A stretch of DNA of 14,031 nt from Hominenteromicrobium gallistercoris (GTDB lineage Bacteria; Bacillota; Clostridia; Oscillospirales; Acutalibacteraceae). The stretch lies in the NCBI GenBank assembly GCA_019119145.1, contig DWXR01000083.1, positions 1-14,031 on the forward strand. Reading direction: 5' to 3'. Shown piece after piece: positions 1 to 6,837 of this stretch. The notes under the pieces are model-generated. The model did no database searches. It saw nothing but the letters and a program-made list of their open reading frames with translations, and was not told where the DNA came from. Every line of letters begins with the position of its first letter. The first letter of the stretch is position 1. Made by a program: the position numbers and the translations under genes.

Positions 1-63
1 ATAGATAAATATGTGCAGCCGCGGGCGGAATGTACAGTGGTGCAGGTAAAGCGCCCGGGCTGA
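1..63 (+). CDS. Possible C-terminal tail of an unidentified upstream gene (partial)
   Basis: Frame 1 is open from the window edge to a TGA at 61-63; the other two forward frames stop within the first ten bases. The 20 residues end in VVQVKRPG and I do not recognise a family. The stop lies just before the prfB ribosome binding site, as expected for an upstream operon member. Twenty codons without a stop can arise by chance in GC-rich DNA, so this is weak. It does not resemble the cysteine-rich C-terminus of SecA, a frequent neighbour of prfB. Confidence 0.3.
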   Translation: MDKYVQPRAECTVVQVKRPG

Positions 64-93
64 TTCTTGTGTTTTGGAAAGGTAAATTCGGAT

Positions 94-1221
94 ATGCTGC
101 AATTTGAAGAACTGAAGAGAGAACTGCATGAAAAGCAGGCCGCCCTCGAGGACCTCAAGGACGCGCTCGGCCTGGAGCGGCTGCGCGAGGAGGTTGAGAT
201 GCTCGAGAACAAGGCGGCGGAGCCCGGCTTCTGGGACAACATGGAAGCGGCGCAGAAGGTGCTGCAGAAAACAGCCGCGCTCAAGCAGAAGGACGAGACT
301 TACATGAAGCTCTGCGCCCGCACCGAGGACGCGCTCGCGCTCGTCGAGATGGGCGACGAGGCCGAGGATCTTTCGCTGCTGCCCGAGGCGCAGGCGGAGA
401 TCGAAGCCATCACGAATGAAATCGAGACGATGCGTCTGACGACGCTGCTGACCGGCGAGTACGACAGCAAGAACGCGATCCTCACGTTCCACGCGGGCTC
501 GGGCGGCACCGAGGCGCAGGATTGGGCCGAGATGCTGTTCCGCATGTACAACCGCTGGGCCGAGCGCCACGGCTTTAAGGTGACGACGCTCGATTACCTC
601 GACGGCGACGAGGCCGGCCTCAAGAGCGCTTCGATCCTCGTCGAGGGCGAAAACGCCTACGGCTTCCTGAAGAGCGAGGCCGGCGTGCACCGGCTCGTGC
701 GCGTCTCGCCGTTCGATTCGGCGGGCCGCCGCCACACCTCGTTCGCCTCGCTCGAGGTCATGCCGGAGATCGACGAGGACCTCAGCGTCGAGATCAACCC
801 CGACGACATCAAGATGGAAGTCTACCGCGCGAGCGGCGCCGGCGGCCAGAAGGTCAACAAAACGTCCTCAGCCGTGCGCCTGATCCACATCCCGACGGGC
901 ATCGTCGTTTCCTGCCAGGTGGAGCGCAGCCAGTACCAGAACCGCGACGTCGCGATGAAGATGCTGATCTCGAAGCTCGTCGAGATCAAGGAGCGTGAGC
1001 ACCTCGAAAAGATCTCGGACATCAAGGGCGAGCAGAAGGAGATCACCTGGGGCAGCCAGATCCGCTCCTATGTGTTCATGCCGTACACGCTCGCGAAGGA
1101 CCACCGCACCGGGTGCGAAAAGGGCAACATCAACGCCGTGATGGACGGCGAGATCGACGAATTCATCACCGCGTACCTCAAGGCGCTGAGCCAGGGCACG
1201 CTCGGCGAAAACATCGAATAA
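94..1221 (+). CDS. prfB: Peptide chain release factor 2 (RF2)
   Basis: RF2 recognises UGA and UAA stop codons in the ribosomal A site and triggers hydrolysis of the peptidyl-tRNA. With the ATG at 94 the product is 375 aa, normal for RF2. It has an N-terminal coiled-coil region (about 1-90), the stop-codon recognition tripeptide SPF at 205-207 within VRVSPFDSAGRRHTSF, which is RF2-type rather than the RF1 PxT motif, and the catalytic GGQ at 250-252. The ATG at 94 is preferred over a TTG at 67 because GGAAAGG (76-82) sits about 11 nt upstream and the protein then begins MLQFEELK like other RF2s. The frame is continuous: the region around codons 22-30, where many RF2 genes carry an in-frame TGA and a +1 frameshift, has no stop. 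A strong terminator follows directly. Confidence 0.97.
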   Translation: MLQFEELKRELHEKQAALEDLKDALGLERLREEVEMLENKAAEPGFWDNMEAAQKVLQKTAALKQKDETYMKLCARTEDALALVEMGDEAEDLSLLPEAQAEIEAITNEIETMRLTTLLTGEYDSKNAILTFHAGSGGTEAQDWAEMLFRMYNRWAERHGFKVTTLDYLDGDEAGLKSASILVEGENAYGFLKSEAGVHRLVRVSPFDSAGRRHTSFASLEVMPEIDEDLSVEINPDDIKMEVYRASGAGGQKVNKTSSAVRLIHIPTGIVVSCQVERSQYQNRDVAMKMLISKLVEIKEREHLEKISDIKGEQKEITWGSQIRSYVFMPYTLAKDHRTGCEKGNINAVMDGEIDEFITAYLKALSQGTLGENIE

Positions 1222-1250
1222 ACGGCGGCCGGCAGGCCGGCTGACGGAAG

Positions 1251-1275
1251 CGGCGCCTTCGGGCGCCGTTTTTTT
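1251..1275 (+). terminator. Intrinsic terminator after prfB
   Basis: A perfect 7-bp stem, CGGCGCC (1251-1257) with GGCGCCG (1262-1268), is closed by a very stable TTCG tetraloop and followed by seven T (1269-1275). It lies 29 bp after the prfB stop and separates prfB from the aminotransferase gene. Confidence 0.93.
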
Positions 1276-1320
1276 GCAAAAAATTTGCAGGTGAAAGGAA
1301 AATTTAAGGGGATTCTTTAT

Positions 1321-1348
1321 TTCTTTTTGCGGAATACTGTGGTATACT
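1321..1348 (+). promoter_or_regulatory. Sigma-A-type promoter with extended -10 for the ectB-like gene
   Basis: The -10 is TATACT at 1343-1348, preceded by TGG (1340-1342), giving an extended -10. The -35 is poor: TTCTTT at 1321-1326 with a 16-bp spacer is the best match. The extended -10 could compensate. Transcription would start near 1355 and leave a leader of about 145 nt. Confidence 0.65.
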
Positions 1349-1354
1349 GAATCC

Positions 1355-1498
1355 CGAGGCCAAAATTTTAATTCTGTAGATTGGCCGGATGCCGCTGGCT
1401 TTCCGGTATTTTCCGGGAAGCGAACAGCCCCACGCGGTGAAGCGCCGCGTGCGATCGCTGAATCATGCAAGCGCGCATGGTAGAAAGGATGGTAAACC
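1355..1498 (+). promoter_or_regulatory. Structured 5' leader of the ectB-like gene, class unknown
   Basis: About 145 nt separate the predicted transcript start from the ATG. Two clear hairpins are visible: CTTTCCGG (1399-1406) with CCGGGAAG (1413-1420), 8 bp with one wobble, and CACGCGG (1431-1437) with CCGCGTG (1445-1451), 7 bp perfect. A third potential stem, CATGGT (1476-1481) with ACCATG (1496-1501), holds the Shine-Dalgarno AGAAAGGA in its loop and the start codon in its stem. No intrinsic terminator lies inside the leader. It matches no riboswitch class I can recall; calling it regulatory is inference. Confidence 0.4.
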
Positions 1499-2764
1499 AT
1501 GAACACAGACACGAAAACCTTTGAAACGTACGAATCCGAGGTGCGCTCCTACTGCCGCAACTTCCCCGCGGTGTTCACCACCGCAAAGGGCTCGATCCTC
1601 AGCGACGAGGACGGCCGGCAGTATATCGACTTCTTCTGCGGAGCCGGTGCGCTGAACTACGGGCACAACAACCCGTACATCAAGAAGCGCATCATCGACT
1701 ACCTCGAGCAGGACGGCGTCCTGCACGCGATGGATATGTACACCGCGCCGAAGCGTGCGTTCATCGAATATTTTGAAAATGAGATCATCCGGGCCCGCGG
1801 CCTCGATTATAAGATCCAGTTTGTCGGCCCGACGGGCACGAACGCGGTTGAAGCGGCGCTGAAGCTCGCGCGCAAGGTCAAAAAGCGCACGAACGTCTTT
1901 GCGCTGATGGGCGCGTTCCACGGCATGACGCTCGGCTCCATCGCGCTGACGACCGACGCGGATTCCCGTGCCGGCGCGGGCGTGCCGCTGTACAACGTCA
2001 CGCACATCCCGGCGCCGTACATGTTCCCGGCGCTCGACACCGTCGACTATATGGAGCGCCTGATTACGGACGACCACTCCGGCGTAGAGAAGCCGGCGGC
2101 GATTGTTCTCGAAACGACGCAGGCGGACGGCGGCATCTACGTGCTGCCGACCGAGTGGCTGCAGCGCGTCCGCGCGCTCTGCGACAAGTACGACATCCTG
2201 ATGGTCGTCGACGACGTGCAGGTGGGCTGCGCGCGCACGGGCTGGTTCTTCTCCTTCGAGCGCGCGGGCATCCGCCCCGACATCGTGACGCTCTCGAAGT
2301 CGATCGGCGGCTACGGCATGCCGTTTGCGGTCACGCTCCTGAAGCCGGAGCTGGATATCTGGAAGCCCGGCGAGCACAACGGCACGTTCCGCGGCTACCA
2401 GCTCTCGCTGGTCGCGGCCAAGGCCGGCCTCGAATACATGCTGAACGAGCATGTGGAGGCGGGCGTGCGCGAGCGCGAAAAGACCGTCGCGAAATTCATG
2501 CGCGAGGAGATCGAGACGATCGACAGCCGCATCGAGACGCGCGGCATCGGCCTGCTGTGGGGCGTCGACTTCGGAAAGTTTGAGGGCGACATTTCGAAGA
2601 AGGTGCTGGACGAGGCGTTCCGGAACGGCCTGATTGTCGAGCGCGTCGGGCGCGGAAACGCCGTCATCAAGGTGATGCCGACGCTGAATGTCCCGGCGGA
2701 AACGCTGGAAAAGGGCCTGCACATCCTGGCGGACGCGATCCGCACGGTGCTCGCCGCAGAATAA
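1499..2764 (+). CDS. ectB: Diaminobutyrate--2-oxoglutarate aminotransferase, EctB-type (class III PLP)
   Basis: EctB transfers the amino group of glutamate to L-aspartate 4-semialdehyde, giving L-2,4-diaminobutyrate, the first dedicated step of ectoine synthesis. The 421-aa length is that of EctB. Family signs are ESEVRSYCRNFP (12-23), GAGALNYGHNNP (48-59), the phosphate-binding GPTGTNAVEAALKLARK (110-126), VVDDVQVGCARTG (236-248, D238 for the pyridine nitrogen), the Schiff-base lysine K267 in TLSKSIGGYG, and WKPGEHNGTFRG near 290. The start is ATG with AGAAAGGAT ahead. The gene stands alone: no ectA acetyltransferase or ectC ectoine synthase is near. The segment ETTQADGG (205-212) differs from the ETVQGEGG usual in EctB. 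Diaminobutyrate could therefore serve another use (peptide or cell-wall precursor), or the substrate may differ. The family call is firm, the physiological role open. Confidence 0.85.
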   Translation: MNTDTKTFETYESEVRSYCRNFPAVFTTAKGSILSDEDGRQYIDFFCGAGALNYGHNNPYIKKRIIDYLEQDGVLHAMDMYTAPKRAFIEYFENEIIRARGLDYKIQFVGPTGTNAVEAALKLARKVKKRTNVFALMGAFHGMTLGSIALTTDADSRAGAGVPLYNVTHIPAPYMFPALDTVDYMERLITDDHSGVEKPAAIVLETTQADGGIYVLPTEWLQRVRALCDKYDILMVVDDVQVGCARTGWFFSFERAGIRPDIVTLSKSIGGYGMPFAVTLLKPELDIWKPGEHNGTFRGYQLSLVAAKAGLEYMLNEHVEAGVREREKTVAKFMREEIETIDSRIETRGIGLLWGVDFGKFEGDISKKVLDEAFRNGLIVERVGRGNAVIKVMPTLNVPAETLEKGLHILADAIRTVLAAE

Positions 2765-2775
2765 CACGATTTATC

Positions 2776-2808
2776 GGGCCGGGAAGCCTGCGGGCTTGCC
2801 GGCCCTTT
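2776..2808 (+). terminator. Probable terminator after the ectB-like gene
   Basis: A long hairpin forms from GGGCCGG (2776-2782) with CCGGCCC (2799-2805), a G-G mismatch, then AAGCC (2784-2788) with GGCTT (2793-2797) around a TGCG loop. Only three T follow before CC, so the T tract is weak. It starts 11 bp after the stop codon. Confidence 0.65.
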
Positions 2809-2822
2809 CCGTACCTGCGGGA

Positions 2823-2851
2823 TTGCGCTTTCCGCGCGGAAATGGTATGAT
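2823..2851 (+). promoter_or_regulatory. Sigma-A-type promoter for the M3 oligopeptidase gene
   Basis: TTGCGC (2823-2828), a 17-bp spacer and TATGAT (2846-2851), with TGG (2843-2845) making an extended -10. A second, weaker TTGACC at 2874-2879 has only TGATAA at the right distance and I do not count it as a separate promoter. Confidence 0.75.
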
Positions 2852-2936
2852 TGTTTTCCGGATGCAGAGACTATTGACCTGCAGAACGGTTTAATCTGAT
2901 AAGAAATGTGCCGAAAAGGCAGAGAAAGGAAGCGGT

Positions 2937-4631
2937 ATGATGCAGAAATTCAGTGAGCTGCCCTACACGCGCCCGGACGTCGCGGCGGCGGTCGAGCAGT
3001 ACGAGGTGCTTCGGAAAGCGCTCAGCAGCGCGGAGACCTACGCGCAGGCGCGCGAGGCGTTCCGGAAGGCGGAGGCGCTCGAAACGGAGCTCAGCACGGC
3101 GGAGTCCATCGCGAGCATCCGCAACACAATGGATACGACCGACGCGTTTTACGACGCCGAGGTCGCGTACTTCAACGAAAACCTGCCGGCGCTGATCCCG
3201 GTGACGAAGGCCTTCACCGAAGCGATCGTGAACGGCCCGTTCCGCGCGGATTTTGAACGCGAGTACGGCGCGCATTTCATCCGGCTGCTGGAGAACAGCC
3301 TCCTCGTGCAGGATGCGCGCATCATCGGCGATCTCGTCCGCGAATCGGAGCTTTCGGTCGCCTACTCAAAAGCGGCCGCGGCCTGCAAAACGGAGTTCCG
3401 CGGCGAAACCTGCAACTTCTACGGGCTTCTGAAGCACATGGAAAGCACGGACCGCGCGGAGCGCCGCGAGGCCTTTGAAAAGTGGGCCGCGCTTTATGCG
3501 GACGCTTCCGCGGAGCTCGACAGAATTTACGACGAGCTCGTCGCGGTGCGCGCGGCCATGGCGGAAAAGCTCGGCTTCGAGAGCTACACGGCGCTGGCCT
3601 ACCGCAACCGCCAGCGGCTCGACTATACGCCGGAGCACGTTGAAAAGTTCCGCGAGCAGGTCCGCACGGTCGTCACGCCGGCGGTCGCCCGCATGTTCGA
3701 AGCGCAGGCCAGGCGGCTCGGCGTCGACAAGCTCCGGTATTACGACGAAAGCCTCGTGTTCCCGGGCGGCAACGCGCACCCGATCGGCGGAAAGGACGAC
3801 ATGCTGCGCGCCGCGGCCGAAATGTACGGCGCGCTTTCCCCGGAGACGAAGGAATTCTTCGACTTCATGACGGAGCATGCGCTGTTCGACCTCGAAACGC
3901 GGCCGGGCAAGCACCTCGGCGGCTACTGCACCTCGCTGCCCGCGTATAAGGCGCCGTTCATCTTTTCCAATTTCAACGGCACCGCGGCGGACGTCGATGT
4001 GCTGACCCACGAGGCCGGCCACGCGTTCCAGTGCTACCTCAGCGAGCGGCTGATCCCGGTGTCCATGCTGCAGAGCTCCACGAGCGAGATCAACGAGATC
4101 CACTCGATGGCGATGGAATTCTTCACCTACCCGTGGATGGATAAATTCTTCGGCGCGCGGGCGGACGAATACCGCTATGCGCACCTGTGCGACGCGTTCG
4201 CATGCCTGCCGTACATCGTCTGCGTCGATGAATTCCAGCACGAAGTCTACGCGAAGCCGGACATGACGGCCGCGGAACGCCGCAGCGTCTGGCGCGCGCT
4301 CGAGCAGAAATACATGCCGTGGCGGGACTACGACGGCAACGCGTTCCTCGAGGGCGGCGGGTTCTGGATGCAGAAGCAGCACATCTTCCTGTATCCGTTC
4401 TACTATATCGATTACGCGCTGGCGCAGGTCTGCGCGTTCAGCCTGTACGATGAGATGAAACGCGACCGTGCGGGCGCGTGGGCGCGCTATATGAAGCTAT
4501 GCAAGGCGGGCGGCACGAAGGGGTATTTCGACCTGCTGCACGACGCGGGGATCCCGGTGCCGTTTGAGGACGGCGCCGTGGAGCAGGCGGTCCGCGGCGT
4601 GATCGAGGAGATCGAGTCGGCCGGCTATTGA
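2937..4631 (+). CDS. M3 family oligoendopeptidase (PepF-like)
   Basis: A zinc metallopeptidase of family M3, which in the cytoplasm cleaves short peptides of roughly 5-20 residues during peptide nutrition and turnover. The product is 564 aa, typical of the shorter M3B/PepF-like clostridial enzymes. The active site is complete: HEAGH at 358-362 (zinc ligands H358 and H362, catalytic E359) in DVLTHEAGHAFQ, and the third ligand E387 in SEINEIHSMAMEFF, 25 residues after H362 as in thimet oligopeptidase. The FIFSNFNGTAADV stretch just before is also typical. There is no signal peptide. The start is the first of two adjacent ATGs, with AAAGGAAG 6-9 nt upstream. It has its own promoter and is closed by the bidirectional terminator at 4682-4721. 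The exact peptide preference cannot be read from the sequence. Confidence 0.93.
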   Translation: MMQKFSELPYTRPDVAAAVEQYEVLRKALSSAETYAQAREAFRKAEALETELSTAESIASIRNTMDTTDAFYDAEVAYFNENLPALIPVTKAFTEAIVNGPFRADFEREYGAHFIRLLENSLLVQDARIIGDLVRESELSVAYSKAAAACKTEFRGETCNFYGLLKHMESTDRAERREAFEKWAALYADASAELDRIYDELVAVRAAMAEKLGFESYTALAYRNRQRLDYTPEHVEKFREQVRTVVTPAVARMFEAQARRLGVDKLRYYDESLVFPGGNAHPIGGKDDMLRAAAEMYGALSPETKEFFDFMTEHALFDLETRPGKHLGGYCTSLPAYKAPFIFSNFNGTAADVDVLTHEAGHAFQCYLSERLIPVSMLQSSTSEINEIHSMAMEFFTYPWMDKFFGARADEYRYAHLCDAFACLPYIVCVDEFQHEVYAKPDMTAAERRSVWRALEQKYMPWRDYDGNAFLEGGGFWMQKQHIFLYPFYYIDYALAQVCAFSLYDEMKRDRAGAWARYMKLCKAGGTKGYFDLLHDAGIPVPFEDGAVEQAVRGVIEEIESAGY

Positions 4632-4681
4632 GCCCGGCGCGGTCGGAAACCGGCAGAAAGCCCGGAAGAATATAATAAAAG

Positions 4682-4721
4682 AAAGGGCAGGAGACGGCAT
4701 AACGCCGTTTCCTGCCCTTTT
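4682..4721. terminator. Bidirectional intrinsic terminator between convergent genes
   Basis: A 17-bp stem pairs AAAGGGCAGGAGACGGC (4682-4698) with GCCGTTTCCTGCCCTTT (4704-4720), with one G-T wobble and an ATAAC loop. On the + strand the stem runs into TTTT; on the - strand the A-rich flank at 4675-4684 gives the T tract. It ends both the oligopeptidase gene and the converging lipoprotein gene. Confidence 0.9.
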
Positions 4722-4749
4722 GCGTGAGCGGTCAAAGTATGGGGTTCGT

Positions 4750-5754
4750 TTATTCCGCGCCGTCGAGCAGCGTGTCGGTCCGCACCGAATTGAGGTAATC
4801 CTCTTCAAAGCCGTAAGCGAGGTAGAGGAAGTGCGTCTGCACGTCGCAGTCCCAGCTCGTCACGTCGGTGAAGAATTCGTCGAACCGCGTGTCGGGGCAC
4901 GGCGCGTCGAGGCTTTCGGCGTAGCCGCCGCGGCCGACGGTGCAGGGCAGCGTGCAGCCGGTGTAGGTTCGCGCCGCGTCGCTCATGCCGAAATAGGAGA
5001 GCCCGAGGCCGCCCGTCGCGCTGTTTTCAAAGGTGGGGTCGAAGTGATACGACTTTCCGCCCAGCTCGGCGATGACCCAGAAATGCTCGCTGTCGCCGGC
5101 CGTGCCGGAGGCGACCTGCGCCGGGATGCCGTTCTGGTTGAACAGATAGCTGAGCGCGGCGGCGAATTCCGCACAGCCGCCTTTCTTTTCGACGATCATG
5201 CGGTAGAGGGAGTTTTCCTCGCTTTCCGCATAGGTGCAGCCGGAGCTGACCGCGCGGTACAGCGCGGCGGCCGTCTCGAGCTCGTTCGACTCCGTGTAGA
5301 CCGCGCTTTCGACAAGTTCTTTTGCGGCGCTGTCAAACGCCTCCGCCGAGCCGGTCCCGGCGGGCGTGATTTCCACAGCGCCGTCGTCGCCGATCTCCAG
5401 CGCAGCCAGCGCGGCGTAGGGCGACGCAGAGAAGACCTCCGCGGCGCGTTCCGCGCGGTCGGCGTCCTGCAGGGCGACTTCCGTCTCTCCGGCGCACACG
5501 GCGTCGAGCAGCGCGTCGTAGTCACCGCGCGCGTCGCCGAGGTAAGCTTCCGCGTCTGCGGGCAGCAGGGCGCGGTCCACGGTAAAGCTGCGCGGCTGCG
5601 GCGCCGAGATCGTTTTGGCTGCGGGCGATGCGGAGGCGGCCGCCGGCGACGGCGAGGGCGTTGGCTCCGCAGCCGTTTCCGCCGGCTCGCTGCAGCCCGA
5701 AAAGGCGCAGAGCAGCAGCACCAGCGCAAGGGAGAGGGACAAAAAGCATTTCAT
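4750..5754 (-). CDS. Transglutaminase-like domain lipoprotein
   Basis: A predicted cell-surface lipoprotein of 334 aa. Starting at the ATG at 5754, it opens with MKCFLSLSLALVLLLCAFSGC, a lysine plus hydrophobic core and a lipobox ending in C21, the residue expected to be lipidated. A Ser/Pro/Ala/Thr-rich linker follows (22-57). The C-terminal half holds a transglutaminase-like (papain-fold) domain with the expected triad: C194 in KKGGCAEFAAAL, H224 in SEHFWVIAEL and D239 in YHFDPTFE. Such domains in bacterial surface proteins are usually proteases or cross-linking enzymes; the substrate is not evident. The open frame extends upstream, but AAAGGAA lies about 10 nt before this ATG and only this start gives the signal peptide. 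It begins 34 bp after the helicase-loader gene with no visible promoter between, so it is probably co-transcribed with it. Confidence 0.85.
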   Translation of the reverse strand: MKCFLSLSLALVLLLCAFSGCSEPAETAAEPTPSPSPAAASASPAAKTISAPQPRSFTVDRALLPADAEAYLGDARGDYDALLDAVCAGETEVALQDADRAERAAEVFSASPYAALAALEIGDDGAVEITPAGTGSAEAFDSAAKELVESAVYTESNELETAAALYRAVSSGCTYAESEENSLYRMIVEKKGGCAEFAAALSYLFNQNGIPAQVASGTAGDSEHFWVIAELGGKSYHFDPTFENSATGGLGLSYFGMSDAARTYTGCTLPCTVGRGGYAESLDAPCPDTRFDEFFTDVTSWDCDVQTHFLYLAYGFEEDYLNSVRTDTLLDGAE

Positions 5755-5788
5755 GGTCAGGGTTCCTTTCCGTTCGGGAACGGCCGGA

Positions 5789-6778
5789 TCAGTGCCGCCC
5801 GAATTTCCGCTTGGCGCGGATATCCTTGCCGCGGAAGGGCATCCGGTCGTAGAAGCCGAGCACGCGCGAGACAAAGCGTTCGTTGTAGCGCTTCTCGAGC
5901 TCCTGCATTGAGAGGTTCGTGCTGATGATGGTCGGCTTTGCAAGCATGATGCGCGTGTCGATCACGCTGTAGAGCATCGCCGTGATATAGGAGGAGGAGA
6001 TCTCCATGCCGAGATCGTCCAGGATCAGAAGGTCGCAGGTGTTGAGCAGATCCAGCGTGTCGCCGCCGTTTTCTTCGCTGCGGGCAAAGCGCTCGCGCTC
6101 GAGCGAGATCGCAAAGTTCTGCGCGGTGCCGTACACGACGCCGTACCCCTTGTCGATCGCCGCCGCGGCGATGGCGAGCGAAAGGTGCGTTTTGCCGAGG
6201 CCGGTCGCGCCGGTGAAAAACAGGTTGCCGGATTTTTCCGAGAAATTGTCGGCGTAGCGCTTGCAGTAGTTGAAGATGTAGCGCATCTGCTCGCGGTCGG
6301 ACCGCCGGCCGGCGACGGGTTCGTCGCTGTAGTAATCGAGGGAGAAATCCTCGAAGGTCGAGAGCGTGAGCGGCGAGATGCGGTTCAGGCTCTCATAGGC
6401 GATCTGGCGCAGGAGCGCGCGGTGGCAGCTGCACATGCGCCCGTCCACGTAGCCGGTGTCCTCGCATTTCGGGCAGGCGTACTGCGGCTCGATGTCCGCG
6501 CGCGTAAAGCCGTTTTCGGCGAGCAGCTCGGCGAACCGGCGCTGCAGGCTGAGGTTCTCCGCCTTGAGCGATTCCAGCGAGGCGCGCACGTCGCTGCCGC
6601 GCAGCACGGCCTTTGCGGCCTGGCTTGCGGTGGAGGCGATGCGCCGCCGCACATCCTCCGCCTCGGGGCAGGCGGCGTAGAACGCGTCCAGCCTGCGCTG
6701 CGCCCGGCTGACCGCCTCGCTGTGCCGGCGGTTCAGCTCGTTTTCGGCTTCAATATAAACCTGTCTCGAATATCCCAT
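5789..6778 (-). CDS. DnaC/DnaI-type replicative helicase loader (AAA+ ATPase)
   Basis: The product (329 aa) should load the DnaB-type helicase onto DNA at replication start or restart, at the expense of ATP. From the N-terminus: a helical region with heptad-like leucines (1-90), a zinc-binding segment with CPKC at 102-105 and CSCH at 116-119, then an AAA+ core with Walker A GATGLGKT (190-197), Walker B LLILDD (250-255), sensor 1 in ISTNLS (285-290) and a probable arginine finger in RYNERFVSRV (297-306). It resembles DnaI/DnaC and the related IstB proteins. The zinc segment, the length and the adjacent DnaD-like gene argue for the chromosomal loader, and no transposase is near. ATG start with GAAAGGAAAAGG upstream. 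It follows the DnaD-like gene by 59 bp on the same strand with no promoter seen. Confidence 0.92.
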   Translation of the reverse strand: MGYSRQVYIEAENELNRRHSEAVSRAQRRLDAFYAACPEAEDVRRRIASTASQAAKAVLRGSDVRASLESLKAENLSLQRRFAELLAENGFTRADIEPQYACPKCEDTGYVDGRMCSCHRALLRQIAYESLNRISPLTLSTFEDFSLDYYSDEPVAGRRSDREQMRYIFNYCKRYADNFSEKSGNLFFTGATGLGKTHLSLAIAAAAIDKGYGVVYGTAQNFAISLERERFARSEENGGDTLDLLNTCDLLILDDLGMEISSSYITAMLYSVIDTRIMLAKPTIISTNLSMQELEKRYNERFVSRVLGFYDRMPFRGKDIRAKRKFGRH

Positions 6779-6837
6779 GGTTCAGGACCTTTTCCTTTCT
6801 TCATGCGTGCGGCGCCGTCAGCGGAGCAAAAAACGGC

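Noticed and set aside
94..200. Programmed frameshift site in prfB
   Set aside because: The frame is continuous and no in-frame TGA or CTTTGA-type slip site is present.
1463..2767. A 434-codon open frame on the minus strand
   Set aside because: It mirrors the ectB-like gene, has Arg/His/Asp-biased low-complexity content and no ribosome binding site or domain.
4720..5925. A 401-codon open frame on the plus strand opposite the lipoprotein gene
   Set aside because: The minus-strand reading has a signal peptide, lipobox and catalytic triad; the plus reading is Arg/Gly-rich without domains and starts at the terminator.
5789..6778. IstB-type transposition helper
   Set aside because: The Walker core is shared with IstB, but there is no transposase or inverted repeat nearby, and the zinc segment and DnaD-like neighbour point to the chromosomal helicase loader.
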